From positions 7,855,034-7,919,033 of the forward strand of contig CM072888.1 in NCBI GenBank assembly GCA_037013685.1: a stretch of DNA of 64,000 bases, in the 5' to 3' direction. Source of the stretch: Acridotheres tristis (Eukaryota; Chordata; Aves; Passeriformes; Sturnidae). The position numbers and the translations under genes were made by a program. The notes under the pieces are model-generated. The model saw nothing but the letters and a program-made list of their open reading frames with translations, had not been told where the DNA came from and made no database searches. Below are positions 1-12,998 of this stretch, in pieces (position 1 is the stretch's first letter; every line of letters begins with the position of its first letter).

Positions 1-1573
1 AGAAGGAATCTTTTCCCCTTCCTACCCTGCTGTGTTGGGTAGTTGTGGTAGAGCAAATCTTCAGGGGAATTTTGGTTACCCACAGCAAGGAAAGCTTGGG
101 TCACTAACATGTACATTTGTCTTTCTTCTTCCCATGGCTCCTTTTTGGAGACCTTGTACTCTCTGTGGCAAAAAGAACACAGATCCTTTATTTATAGTGA
201 AAGTTTTTCTGGCTCGAGTCAACCCTTGGTTGTCACAGGGTCTTAACCCAGCAGCACCTTGATCCAGAGTATGACATCAAGCTTTCTCTCACCAAAAATT
301 TAAGGGTCTAATGCGGCACAGTCCTGCACTGTTTGCACTTAGAGAGCCCTTGCAGTTGCAGAACAAATGGAAGAAGTAGCACTGAGCATGGCTCTAGGCT
401 GTCCTGCAGATTCCAGCAATACAGCATTTGGCTTTGACACCCTTCTTCTCTAAATGGATGAAGTGACAACAAACATCTTCAAAGCAGTTTGCTTTAAGTT
501 CACTCCTTTCTGTTGAGTTTTAGGAGAGTGCCAAGAGGGGATATAGCAACCTACCTCTTGGGATTAATATGTTATATCACATCTGTCTGCCTAATGCAGA
601 GGAATCTCTGGTAATGTCAAGTGCCTGACACTTCAAAGGCAGCTAGAAATCACCCGTTGAGATATTTATAGAGTCCTCCTATAGGGAAATGTCTTAATGT
701 CTCCACATCAGTAACTGCCTTAAATCTGAAGCAGGACAAGTGATTCTGCTTTTATTATTTTTTTTATTATCCATTCTAGTGCCTCATTAGTTTGTGGTTT
801 GTTTTTTTCTCTGACTGGTCACATGAAATGTGCAGGAAGGCACTACTTGTAGGTCAGTTGGCTCAGTGTCACTTGTCAGCCACTGCAGAGAAAAGTGCAA
901 GGCAAGGAGAGAGGCAGACAAGGAGGGGAGAGCAAAGGGGGTCCCCTATAGGGCAGGAGCAAGATGCCTCAGCCCAGAGCATCTTGAAGTTCAGCTGTGT
1001 CACTGAGCTGTGCCTGGGTGCCCCGACACAACCCAAGCAATCAGAGATTTTGGCTTGCTGCTTTTCCAAACACATCCAGGTGGGAATAGAGTCGTGCACT
1101 GCCAGGCAGGGTTGAGTTGACATATTCAAAGCTTGTATACTTTGCTCCATGCTGGTGGAATGTTTTAGATGTAGGAGGCATTCAAAGGGGCACGGTGGGT
1201 GCTGTCTTGTCAAACTGCTGCAGAGGACAGGGAAAGTATGTAAAGTTCACCAAGGAAAAAAGACAAAATTGGAGGGGGGTGTTGACTATGGAATGGTCTA
1301 TGCAACAGCAGGTATGCTGGTATCAGATGGGACTCACTTTTTCTCAGTAGAAGGAGAAACTCAGGAACTAGTGGGTCTCACTGACACAGCTTTAAACTGG
1401 ATGTGAAGAAGAAGCAGGACAGTATCAGGCTTGTCCCTGGCAAGCTGTGTGATAAGAGTGTGTTGGTTTAAGACAATTTATGGGGCAGACACTGAAGTGT
1501 GAGTTTCCTCCCCTTTCAGCTTTAACCCTTCACCAAAAAGGAGAGATATATATGAGAAGATCTAAGTAAAAAG
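1..1573. other. Non-coding sequence, no recognised gene
   Basis: I see no exon or repeat family that I can name here. The stretch 840-1110 is richer in G+C than its surroundings and is open on both strands at once (107 codons forward, 114 reverse), which is what a GC-rich patch poor in stop codons gives by chance. The end of this block (about 1455-1573) runs without an obvious junction into the CR1 relic that follows. It could be upstream CR1 sequence or a piece of an older LTR element, but I could not decide. Confidence 0.55.
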
Positions 1574-2235
1574 CACTTGCAGGCTGTCCTGCTGGGAGAT
1601 TTCAACCACCTTGACATCTGCTGGAAGTAGCTGTGGGCAATCCAGGAGACTCCTGGAATGCATGGAAGGTAGATTCCTGAGCAGGGTAATAGCCAGCCCT
1701 ACCCGAGGGGAGGCAGTCCCAGGTCTGTTGGTCACCAGGTGCAGGTGAGTTATTGGGGACACAAGGGTTGGAGGCTGCAGTCATCAGGCATTGGTGGTGT
1801 TCACAGTCCTGAGGGATATGGGCCAGGTGAGCTGTAAAGTTAGACCCCCGAACTTTAGGGGCACAGACTTCCAGCTCTAGTCAGTGGGATTCCCTGGGAC
1901 ACTGCCCTCAGGGACAAGGGAGTGGTACAGAGCTGGCAGATCTCTAAGGAACTCTTCCATGGAGTGCAAGAGCTAGCCATTCCCAGATGAAACAGAGTGG
2001 TCAAGGAATGTGAGCCATTGGCATGGCTGAGCAGGGGCAGGCTGGTCAAACTGAAGGGAAAGAAGAAAATGAATAGAGAGTTCCAGCTGGCACAGGTGAC
2101 CTGGGAAGAGCACAGAGACGAAGCACAGTTGTGTAGGGAGGGGTGAGGAAGACCAAGGCAAAGGTGGAAATGAACCTGGTGAGACACACCCCAGTAAAGC
2201 CAGGCTAGAGGTCACCTCCAGCACTGGTTTCTCTG
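1574..2235 (+). mobile_element. CR1 LINE fragment: ORF2 endonuclease and linker relic
   Basis: This is a decayed piece of a CR1 non-LTR retrotransposon. ORF2 of this family encodes an apurinic-type endonuclease followed by reverse transcriptase. Translation from 1574 gives the LLGDFNHLDICWK signature of the endonuclease C-terminal half, followed at once by an in-frame TAG. After frame slips, further CR1-like segments appear: IPWDTALRDKG near 1890, then LVKLKGKKKMNREFQLAQVTWEEHRD near 2043-2120, which corresponds to the linker before the reverse transcriptase. The domain order is right and the copy lies forward. It is truncated at both ends, carries stops and frameshifts and cannot encode a working protein. 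The similarity stops near 2235. Element boundaries are good to a few tens of bases. Confidence 0.85.
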
Positions 2236-3087
2236 CTTAATTGCACAGTTTGCTGTGGGTTTTATGTGAGACCAACAGGCAAGCAAGGTGGGGGTCTGAT
2301 TAGTTTGGGTCTATGCCTCATGTCAATCACCAATCTAACATAAGAGGGCAAAAAAGCCCCTAAAAGTGTGGCTGAATTTTACACATAGTGCCTTGTGTTT
2401 CCCTCTCACAGTGATGCAGCATGGTCTCTGTGCAGCTGTGAGGAGCCTCTGCCTTGGAGCCATGCCAGTCCTGCTGCAGCACACTTTTGGGGAATTAAAG
2501 TCCATGTGCATCCCTCTATCCAGATGTCCTTTTGCTTTACTTACATTGAAAATGTAGGAGATGCAATAAAAGTTTATCTCTCTGCTGATGAAGATTTAGC
2601 ACAATATCAACATTTATTCTAGCAACTGAGTGCTCAGTGGGCATTTTAAATTATCTTTCCAAAAAGAAGATGATGCTGAGATTGCCAGGCCTGGAAAAAT
2701 TGAGGATAATTCTGGATTTGTGTTTGTACCAATTCAGAATTATGTTCTACCAGTTGTGCAGTGTAATGTAGTTGTATTTTCTTTGAGGATTTGCACACAC
2801 CCATGTTATTGCTGCAGATCTCTCTTCTCATTTTCTTTTGGAATAGCAACAGAAGCTGGTACTGTGGTAGTAATAGTGGCATCACCTGTAAGAATACTTT
2901 GAGCTGTATGTTGGTTTTTTTTAACTGAGTCATGCTACTTTCACAGTCTACAGTTTGCCCTTAGTCTAAAGATTGTTTATCATCCACCCCGGACCCTTCT
3001 TTTTTGTCTTGTTTTTTTGGTCCAAGAAAAGACCAACTTAATTATTTTTTTCTCTTCTGTATGTGAATATAATTTTATACATTATAC

Positions 3088-3105
3088 ATACACATATATG
3101 TGTAT
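3088..3105. repeat. 18-base perfect palindrome
   Basis: The bases atacacatatatgtgtat read identically on both strands. It is an alternating purine-pyrimidine tract in AT-rich surroundings and may be only a short CA/TA-type simple repeat. Confidence 0.8.
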
Positions 3106-3173
3106 TTTCTAACAAAAAACCCAAAATTTTTTATTTTGTTCTAATAGTTCCCCAAAATTTCACTTTCAAATAC

Positions 3174-3193
3174 TTTTTTTTTTTTTTTTTTTT
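3174..3193 (+). repeat. Poly-T tract (20 T), followed by a short (GTT)n run
   Basis: An uninterrupted run of 20 T is followed at about 3221-3235 by a few GTT units. Read on the minus strand the T run is a poly-A tract. I looked for a retrocopy to its right ending in it and saw no polyadenylation signal or recognisable gene body. Confidence 0.85.
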
Positions 3194-3560
3194 AAATCTG
3201 GTTTAGCTAATGCAATTTTTGTTGTTGTTGTTTGTTTTTGTGTTAAGGACAACACAAATAATTGCAACTTAGGCAAATTTAGAACAAAACTAGAGTCTTC
3301 CCATCAGTGAATTCCCAAATTGGTGCTTGGAATGAGGCTCATGTGAAGGAGAAGCAGCTTTGCTTTTCTTACTTGTAGGCCAGTGCACTGCATAACATTC
3401 AGCCAAAATCTCTCTCTGTGAGAGGTGAGGAGTACTCAACCTTTATTTTGGTATTTAGGTGTCGTGGATTACATTGTCTTCTTTAAGGAGAAAAGCTTGT
3501 AAGTTTTATTCTCATCTTTGCCTACTGATCTTTTAGCTCTCAGGTCTCAATTACTTGCTA

Positions 3561-3598
3561 TTCTGTAAGCTTGCATCAATTCTGTAAGCTTTACATCA
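3561..3598 (+). repeat. 19-base tandem duplication
   Basis: Two adjacent copies, 3561-3579 and 3580-3598, share the first 12 bases ttctgtaagctt and the ending atca in a slightly shifted register. It looks like a simple replication-slippage duplication. Confidence 0.8.
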
Positions 3599-6500
3599 TT
3601 GATGCCATTCATTAATTTGTCTTTCAATGAATTTAGCTGCCCTGTTGTCTCATCTCAAGCCTTGTACTATGCTTTATGGCTGAGATGAAAGCATCAGACT
3701 AAAGCTAACCCTTATTTTAGGAGTGTCATCATTAATCCATTTTTCCTTTTTAGCTTTCTTTGCCTAAAACCTTAGACAATTAGACATCCTTGCTAGGGGA
3801 AAAAAAAAAAGTATTAATTTTGAAGCTCTCTTTTTAGAAATTAAGTTTGTAATTTTGTGATCCACTTTGTCACTTTGAAATATTATTTTTGGGCTTCGTC
3901 AATACAGATTTTTCCTCATGAATTAGTGGCTGTCATCTTTGTTTTCTTGGAAAGAACCTGGATTTCCAATTTGGTGGCTCATGGACATCTGAATGAGCAG
4001 TGGTGTTGTGAAGGATCTTACAGACCATCATTGCTGGCAGACTTGGACACTAATGTCTTGCCATAGTAAACTGTGGGTTACCTTCAGTTAATGCAGTGAA
4101 TTGGCAAAAACATGGTTGAAACCCTTTTCCCTTGCAGAAAAATTCCACATCTTGTTCAGATGTATCAAAATACAATTAGATAAATTAATACTTCTATGTA
4201 CTGGAACTGCTTCATTCAAACTAAACAACAATATTGCATTTTAACTTTGTTTAATGCCTGAGCTGCCTGTGGTTAATTTATAAGTAGTTCATTGAGACAG
4301 AGGTTGTATGCTGAGATGACTAGACAAAATACTGACACTTCTGAAGACAACTTTCCAGTGAAAGTGTGGGTGTTTCTCTTGTCTTATGAGATTTTTAGTC
4401 TAAAAAAGGAGGAAACAATCTGCCTTTAGATGAAGGATGAGGATATGTTTTGCTTAAATCCCTGGAACACCACTGAAAAAAATTAGTCACTTTAGGGTAT
4501 TCCTGAATACATAAATACAAATAAGGCAGGCCTAAGCAACAATTTTAATACCAGCATGATTTTTTGAGCTGAACAAAGCAAGAGCATATGTAGATGCTTA
4601 CAGTGGTGATACACTGAGATAGGTTAGTAATGAGACTTTTGTAAAGGAAGTACTAATGTTCGTGTTTTCCTGAACCAGAGTCAACAAAGATGTAAACATT
4701 AGTGTCTACACACAGCTCCATTACAAAATATGCTGATTTTCCCTGCCTGATCTGCCTCCTGCTGAGTTAAAGAGGCAGCTTTAAGGTCAGCTTGCAAAAA
4801 TCCTGATGCATGATACATTTATTTAATGTCTTTGCTGCTGAAATCTACCTGCATTTCTTAATTCTTTTGGTTGGCAGAAAGTATCCTGAATAAAATTCTT
4901 CCCTCCTTCTATCTAATAGAAACAAATTCTGAGGTTCTCTTGTTTAACAACTGTGCAACCTCTTGCATCAAGATTAAACACTTTGTTTTGTCCCCAGGCA
5001 GTTGTATATTTATTACTCTTGAGGCAGTGCTATTTGAAATAAATGGAATTGAAAGATTCTGAGAAATGGTTTCTGAAACACATATATTGAGTTATTCTCT
5101 CCTATGTGAGCAGAAAATGCTCCTGATGTTTCTCCCTGCACCCTTGCAAAGGAAAATAGCTGATATAAAAATATCACATGATGGGGTGGTGAAAAGGTAA
5201 GCATTTTTATCCTCAGTCACTGAGGCTTTTTGCTGCTTATTGTCCTGAAAATAATTAGGTTATCTTTATGAAATGTATTGCTATTCACTAAAGATAACAT
5301 AGGTAAGGGCATAATAAAGGACAGAATAAAAGATAAAAGGAAAACGTCTCTCCTTTTCTGCCTCAAAAGGTACAATATGAAAACAAAAAAAAAATAATCC
5401 ATGGCTTGGAAATAGTCTTAAAAACTTCTCAAGATTTAGATATATATTTTCGGCTGGTGACAGGGTTTATCTCTTCTCCCTGATCAAAATAACAAATGCT
5501 CACCAAGAGAAAAAGTTCTTTTATGTTATAAGGAAAACAATTTCCATGTAGCTTTTGTGTGTGTGTACGCATATTCATAAAATATGGATTAGCAGCACTA
5601 GGTATTCAGCTAAGTAAATATTCATAAAATAAAGGTGAAATTGATATGCATTTCCCAATAGAGAGTAATAAGCATATTCTGATTTCTTAGTAAAACATCA
5701 AACTGAGGGGAGAAAAAGTACTTTCTTTTGCCTGGACATGCTTTATTCCTCATTCTCATTGTGTTGATCCTGCTGGCAAAGATTCCCTGACATTTTGAAT
5801 ATACAGTATTGCTAATATTGTTAAATGCAGATGAATCAGGTCTATTGCTTAAAACATAAAATAAAAAGACATTTTGGATTCTTCTTTCTTTTTTTTTTTT
5901 CCTTTGATTCTACCTTTTGTCTTTGGGGTACATTAAAGTTGTATATTTAAGTCCTTTTTTATATGTCTAAGACATAGATATGCCTTTTTTACTAAAATTT
6001 TATATTCTCAGAAGTGTAGGTTCTGAAGCCTTGTTAGCAATATGTGCTAACAACTGTTGGAAGACTCAATAAATAAGAGATGTGCTGCAGTCATGAACTG
6101 TATACTTGTAGGTATTCCTGGCGGCTTTCTTTGCAGTACACATGATCTCTTAGAGTAATAGAATGAAATTGTTTCTGAATAAGCTGAAAATTAAGTGGAT
6201 GTTCTAAAGCTCTATCTGAGAGATCTCAAGAACAGCTCTATTTCAAGCAGCCTGTTGAATCAGAGAAAAATTACATGTTGGTGTGCAAAGAGGAAAAGGT
6301 TAAAAAGAAAAATCAAATCCTCGAAGTAAAACAGAATGCAAATAGGGGTTTTTTTTGCTCTTGTTTTTACTTAATGTCTAAAGAGTTAGTTTAGGCTCCT
6401 GCTTTTCAGAATAAAACGTTTCAAACCCAGAACTGAAGAATATGTCTTCGTAGAATTAGTGTTTGATATAAAATAGATTTGGATTGTGTCTTGTTCTTGA

Positions 6501-7594
6501 CCTGAATTTCCGTTGATATTGAGTCTTTGTTTCTTGGGCCTGTTTTGTAAAAAACAATTTCACTCCTTTCTTCTGTTTTACCCTTTTGCTTGGGTGGGTT
6601 GGGTCGGTTCTCTTTCCAAGCTGGGGAGATGGGCTCAGGTTTGTGCACGTAGGGAGCAGAGGGCTCACATCCTCATCCCTCTCTGCTGCTCTGCTGTTTT
6701 GTTCCTTGAACACAAACAGTACTTGCCACAACAGCAGCCATATTTTGGACAGTCAGGAAATATGAGGTCTTTGTTCTACTCGTTTTGCTGATTTATGCAT
6801 TTATTAATGCATAGGCTGTGTGTGTTCAGTAGTGTAATTTCAGTGTGTTCATTGCCAATAAGAAAAATAAAAACAAAACTGTCTTTGGCAACTGGTATGG
6901 AGATAGGGTGAGCCAGTAAATAAATGTTATGTATTTAAAAGAGATTTTTATATTATTATTATTTTATTTTAGAGCCTTTAGAGGAAAGATTAACATTGTC
7001 ATATAGTTTGAATTTTTTTTTTCTAAATTACACCATCATCTGCATGACACTGATCATTTTCACACACTGAATAAATTAGAACCATCATAAATGATGGCAG
7101 CAATCTCCACTAACAGAACTTGTTGATACCTGCTTGTTGAAGTCTATTATTTAAAATAATTCCTTTGGCTTTGTCAATGTTTACACAGGCCAGCATCTTT
7201 AATGTTGATTTAAGGTTATCTCTATGTTCCATAACTAGAATACAGAACATTTTTATTGATTTCTTAGCCACACTCTTCTACTTTACTATCCATAAATGAA
7301 TTTTGATTCATAAAAGAAAAACCCTGGGAGTCAAATGTCAGCCATCATCCAATATATTGCTCTCTGCTGCAAGTAAAATAGTCTGCATCTCATCTTGAAA
7401 ATATAATGCATGTAAGTCTTCTCTGAAAGAATTTCAATAAAATATTGATGTAAGCACCTTTTTTTTAACTTTGTTTGATAAGGTATTTTGAAGATATGGA
7501 CAACAGCACAAAACAAAGCCTGGAGTCAAACCATTTTGTATTTTGTATTCTTTTGAGCTTTTCCACAAAATGTGGATGTCTTATTTGTGTTAAA

Positions 7595-7627
7595 GAAAAT
7601 ACTCTGTGGTGGAAAATACTCTGTGGT
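7595..7627 (+). repeat. 17-base tandem duplication
   Basis: The 16-base string gaaaatactctgtggt occurs at 7595-7610 and again, unchanged, at 7612-7627. The lack of divergence between copies suggests a recent duplication. Confidence 0.9.
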
Positions 7628-7860
7628 ATTGTCTTGAGTGATCTGTCTTAGTAGATTTTGTGCTGGGAGTTATGATCAAGCCTAGCAAAACCTAATAACA
7701 AATGAAACAAGCACTGTATACACTCCTCTGGATATCACATTTATTACTCATATCACATTCAGGTGCCCTGCTTTTAAAGAATGTATTTCTACACAGTGCT
7801 TTTAATTTTTTTCCTCCTAAGTGTGTGGCTTAGTAATATGTGTTATTAGAATGTTTTCGT

Positions 7861-7887
7861 TTGTTTTTTGTTTTTTTTTTTTTTTTG
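7861..7887 (+). repeat. T-rich homopolymer tract
   Basis: Almost pure T with two G interruptions. It is low-complexity sequence with no gene body attached on either side that I can recognise. Confidence 0.85.
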
Positions 7888-8111
7888 TTTAAAGGCAAGT
7901 TTGTTATTCCATTAACAATCTAATGTGATTTTCCCTTCATACTTCACAGCCTGAAAACAGACAAAGAAAGGCAGCTCGTAATAAAAAATCTGATGCCACC
8001 TGAAAAATTTGGACACCATAGAAGCTGGAAAAATACCCCCTTCTAGGGACTCACACCTGGAAAAAGATGCATTGCAATTGATGTGGGGTTTTTGTGGTTG
8101 TTTTTAAGTTT

Positions 8112-8420
8112 GTTTTCCAGAAATCCATAAAATTGACATCTGTAGCCCTCCCCTTGTCCACTGATGGAGTGACTCCATCATAGAAAACCTCTGGGTTGGA
8201 CAGGCAGGGCTTGCCCTTGGTGAAGCTGTGCTGGCTGTCCTGAATCACCTCCCTGCCCTCCCTGTGCCTTATTAGAGTTTCTGGGAGGATCTGTTCCATG
8301 AACTTCCCAGTCCCAGGGGTCAGTAGTTCCCAGCAGCTCCCAGCATCCTTCTTTGTACCCTTTTTTAAAGATGGATACAATGCTTCCCCATTTCCAGTCA
8401 GCTGGGACCTCACCTGACAG
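8112..8420 (-). mobile_element. CR1 LINE fragment: reverse transcriptase relic
   Basis: The minus strand encodes a stretch typical of CR1 ORF2 reverse transcriptase. In order, from high to low coordinates, are a SLKKGTKKD segment (the IFKKG-type motif of the first reverse transcriptase block), GKFMEQILPE, then REGREVIQDSQHSFTKGK, the CLSNPEVFYDGV segment and DKGRATDVNFMDFWK. The last matches the family's conserved D-x-x-x-x-D-F-K block, which carries the first catalytic aspartate. The open frame runs 128 codons (8437-8051) without a stop, but it starts at GTG, has lost residues between the first two blocks and leaves CR1 similarity after DFWK. It is a pseudogene fragment truncated at both ends, lacking the YADD-containing half of the domain. 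It is a different ORF2 region from the copy at 1574. Confidence 0.88.
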
Positions 8421-8713
8421 AAATCAGGTGACTGCACTTTTTAAATTCTTTTGCAGAAAGCAAAGGCAAATTGTGGTGTTTTCTTTTTTTTTTTTTTGTG
8501 GAACAAATTAAAAAATGGTGATCACTAGCATTGCAGTGAATATCAAATGAATATATAATAACAGAACATTAGGAAACAATTAGAAAAAGTGGCTAGACAT
8601 TATTAATTCATGCACTATTCATTGTACCAACATTGATCATGTGAAAGAAGTGTGATGTTAGTTACATTTTAATCATTCAGTGTTGAAGAAGGACTAATTA
8701 TTTTCAAATAGCG

Positions 8714-9118
8714 ATGGGAAGGATCCAATTTTATAAAAAAATCATGGAATGTCTAATCTACTCCCACAGCGTTTTAATAGGGAAACACATGGCTGCCATT
8801 ATTTGTAGGACAATGGAGGATATCACAGCAACTGTTCATGTTTCAGCTCTTACAAAGAAGGTAGAGGTACTGCAGCCCCCAGAAGAGGCTGTGTTAATCC
8901 TGGGGAAAGCATTTAGGGGCTTCCAGTCCGCTCTGAAGAAAGCAGCTGCACATATCTCCTTGGAAAATCACCTGTGGTTTTGCACAGGTGTATGCCTGAG
9001 AGGAAAACTGAAAGTGTGGCGCCTCCTTCATAAGAAAGTTTCTGGGGTTGAGGCTGTGTGCAGATGCTCAGATAAGGTGCTCAGGGATTTAGAGCCTGGT
9101 GGAACAGCTGTGAATTAG
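8714..9118 (+). other. Unassigned 134-codon open frame
   Basis: The frame starts at a true ATG with G at -3 and G at +4, which is a fair Kozak context, and ends at TAG at 9116. The predicted peptide has no signal peptide, membrane segment or motif that I recognise. A lysine-rich middle (about residues 45-85) reads as a possible helix. It begins about 300 bases right of the CR1 relic at 8112-8420, on the other strand. A single open frame of this length in 64 kb of double-stranded AT-rich DNA is somewhat long but not beyond chance. I do not call it a gene. Confidence 0.15.
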
Positions 9119-12100
9119 AGAAGCAGATACTGACGTGCTTCATGGTCAAGATGCCAAACTCAAAGCCCATTTGTGTGTTTTGTATGTGATAGCTCCTTGG
9201 TTTTTGTTCTCCCTTCTCTAGGTAAAGTATCTCATAAATGCTTCCAAAAGGAGAGGTGGATCTCTAGGGACTTCTCTGCTACCCAAATGCAGCTCTGTGA
9301 GCTTTTCTTCCTGGAGTGGCAATCCTCATGGCTGGGGGCTTGCTTTGAAAATAGCGTGTGTCTCACTCTTATTTCTGTATCTTGTGTGAACTTGTGGTTT
9401 AGGAGACCTCAGGTCAGCTGTAGTGATACAGTCAAAACACAGAAGGACAGCTGGGTGATGAGAATCAGTGAGTGAAATCTGGGATGATTTAAGTGGTCAT
9501 TTCTCTTTAAATGAATAGTACTTGGGAAAAGCTGGAGAACATGGGTTTAGATCAGTGTAAACAAAACCTACTGTAGTTTTTGTCTTTATACTTTGTTTAT
9601 TTTGCATGTTAGAAGAAGGCAAAGACCAACCTGAAAACCATGGTAGTAGTCAGTTAGTATTGTATCAGGTTTACTTTAGTATATTGTCTTTTTTTTAACC
9701 ACTGAGTTTGGTGTATTTATGCACAAATTTTCTGTGTGTGAATTGGTTAAAATTCACAGAAAAAGCAACATGTTCTTGCTTTGGTATTGGACTCTGAGTG
9801 GATGCTTTTTATTATATTATCTTCCTTAGTTTTATATAGTATTGATGAAATTGAAAATCAGTGACCTGACAAAAACAAAATAATACAGCATGAAAATTGC
9901 TACCATGATTTCATGCTGTGTTAATGCAAGGATGTCATTCCTGCTTCAGAATAATAACAGTGTTTTGCTTCTGAACTTACAACATCTCTCTCTCCCTCTC
10001 TTCCTCTGCCTACTCCTCCTTTTCCTTTCAAAGAAAGTTGGTGCCACAATGAAATTCTTTTTAATCACATCTCTTGGTTGTTTGTTAGTGAGTAACCACT
10101 ACTAACAGGTAATTTTTTTGAAGCAGAGGGTGGAATCTCTGTATCACATAAGCATATGCAGAAAGACTCAGGCATAACAGTCACTGTAACATGGCTAATT
10201 GCAGAATCTGGGAACTATTTTAGGCATTCTTCCTCAAAGAACCATCACTCAGGCTGCGTGGCAGCACTCTTTGAATTCCCACAGGGCACTGCTTGTCTTG
10301 GAATATGCAGAAGTGATATTCGCTCTCTATTCTCAACAATTCCTATTCTCCTACAGGTACCAGAAAAGATTTGAGGAAAGACACTGAATTCTGATTAACA
10401 TACTCACTGAACCCGCAACAATGCCATCAGGTTCTTATGTTACCTGATTAGAGACCTCCTTGTTGAACTTTCCAATCTTGCCAATAATGGTAGAACCTAC
10501 AAATTAGATGGAAACATCCTAAGTTTTGCTAAATTCTGAATTTTGCCACGTGGGAAGCATGTCTTTCGGGTCCCAGACACCTGTTCAGACTCTGCCATCA
10601 TATAGGCTTATCTATCTAGAGAGGGAGGGAGCAAATGCCAAGCCTGAAGTTAAAGGACAGCACCAGCTCCACTTTGCTTTGGCTGTCCCTCTGTTTCCTC
10701 CCTGCTTGCAGAAGAGGGTGAGCCTGGCTGTTTAGGTGTGTACAGAATGAGAAAACTTTCTCTCCTGTACTTCATGGAGGAGATGGAAAGGGAACAGGAC
10801 GAAACAGAGCACTGTGCCCTCTCTTCATGTTCTACCTGACTTGCCTCAAGAATTTAAAAAAACAAACTGACCTGTCCCCCATTCCCAGCCCAAGAAATAG
10901 TTTATTGCATGCACAGCAGGGAGCTGAAGGGCTGCTGGTACAAAAGTCTCTCTGTGTGTTTACTTGCTTCACAGCTAAAGCATTCACCCACAATACCTGA
11001 GGTCTGAACCCGTTCAGAATCTCTTCTCACGAACAAGGAGTTTCCTTGACCTTGGTTATTTTAGGCAGAACATAATTTATGATTCAGTGAGCCAGAGAGA
11101 AAATACATGTGGACATGAGGCTTAGTGGTTTGTATTCACCTGAGGGCTCCAGTTTCCATGCTAAGGACAGACTCGGCTCTAATGTCAGCTTTTGACACAG
11201 GGATTTGAAGTTCTCTTCCCAGGTAAGGTGGTTCATAGACTGCAGAATTCTCCAGTTTAGCTTTGTCCTCTGTAACTTCATGAGGAGAATGGGGAAAATC
11301 TTGATGGGTATGATAGCCCACCTCTTTAAAGGCAGAAATACAGGGTTCAGTTCTCTGACAGTAGGAAATAGTCCCATCAGCCTGGAAGAGTGTTTTGACT
11401 GTTTATGAGCTGTTTTGTAGTGTCAAATACGAATATCTCATCCTGTAGCTTAATTTAAAAAAAAAAACAAACAAGGACAATCTCTACTTTATGTTGAAAG
11501 AGGTAATATTGGTCACTTCTTACTTAAGAGAGGTTTTTGCGAAGTCACACTTCTATTCTGGATTCTTCTTACTAGTAAACTCAAATGGCTCTTTGCTGAA
11601 CAAGCTAGTTTGGCTCACCAGCTGAGTTATCATTCTGTCATGTTCTCAGAATGATTGTCAGAATTTTCAATGTCTATCAGAAAGGACTAGGATACATATG
11701 AAATAGATAATAAATGAAAAAAAAGTCTCCTTCCAAAAGATGATTTCTATTTGCTGAATTAATTCTATTTTGGAGCTGAGTGTTTGAAATCCATCACTAA
11801 CTCCTGCTTGCCTTCAGCCTGCCTGAAGCTCTCTGTGCTTTGTCTTGCTAATAAAGTGTTGTGTGGTTCAGTTTTATGTTTGTTTCTTAAACTGCTCTTC
11901 CCTGTTGCCACTGTTTTGGTTTTTTTTTTTTTCTGGTTGTTTGCGGTTTCAGCATCTCTTGTTTGTTCTCCTCCCCTGCTGCCTTTCCATTCTTGCAGCC
12001 CTCTGGGGTTTTGCTGTGCACTGCCCATCTGATGGGATTCCTGCTGGCTTTACTTGATTGCTGGAGCTCTAGCATTAGCAGCACTGGATGCCGGAGCATC

Positions 12101-12940
12101 ATTCCTGGGTTCCACACTGCCAGGTGCTCCAGCCACTCAGCCCCAGTACCTGATCCAGCTCTGAGTCTGCCTGGTATCAGCCACACTGGATTAAAGGAAT
12201 TTTTTGGTCTGTTCTTTCATTTTTACGTATGTATGCCAAAGGATTTTCTAAGTGCGGTTATTTGGATTTTGCTGCTACAGCAGCATAGGAGATTGCTGTA
12301 ATTTAATGAAAAAGTTTTAAGCTAAGTATAGGAATGTCATGTGAGGGCCTTGATTGCTTTGTGTTTTTACTAAATATGATGAAGGTTTGGGGTTTTTTGG
12401 TGAACATTTTTTTCCACCACAGAGAATCTTTTTAATGCCTATGATCTGTTCATATTTACATGTTATGAAAAACAGATTTTTATTACTGATACAAGCATAA
12501 GGCAAAAAAAGAGGCATAGAGTGCGACATTCTTTATGATAGAATTTAAATTTACCATAAAATTAAACCCTGACTTTGAATTACATAAATTGATTTAAGAC
12601 CTTTGTACAGTTATTTATTCATTCAGTCTTGCATCTTCTTGAATCATTCAAGAGATCTTTTTTAGTGTTAGGATAAGTGCAGGATGGTGATTAACACTGG
12701 GATGGAGGTAAAAGTCAAGAGATGTGTTTTATATAATATCCTTGCTAATATATTTAATCAGTATAGTTATTGATACTGAAGATTTTGTTTTGCAGATTTG
12801 TAGAACTGCCCACATGCTTTATGAGGACAAATTAATAATATCCAACTAAACAGTGAAAAAAGAGTATGAAGAAGGGGATAGAACAAAAAAGAATGATAAA
12901 TATAGTGACTGCAGTTATTATATCAAAACATGAGGGCTTT

Positions 12941-12998
12941 GTAGTTACTTTTTGTAGCTACTTTTTTTTATTTTTTTTTTTTTTTGTAGTTACTTTTC
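12941..12998 (+). repeat. Three-copy imperfect motif with T-rich spacer
   Basis: The motif gtagttacttttt occurs at 12941, in a one-base variant (gtagctacttttt) at 12954, and again at 12986 shortened by one T. A T-rich run with a single A separates the second and third copies. It looks like slippage around a T tract. Confidence 0.75.

Larger units (their letters stand above)
2236..8111. other. AT-rich unique sequence, no recognised gene
   Basis: No exon, tRNA or dispersed repeat was recognised in these 5.9 kb. It contains a 20-base T run, an 18-base perfect palindrome, a 19-base tandem duplication, a repeated 14-base motif (near 5571 and 5619) and a 17-base tandem duplication, listed separately where useful. 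Open frames of 60-95 codons occur on both strands and have no features that set them apart from chance. Confidence 0.6.

Noticed and set aside
792..1213. Overlapping open frames on both strands (107 and 114 codons)
   Set aside because: They share the same GC-rich, stop-poor patch on opposite strands, and neither shows a domain, so composition explains both.
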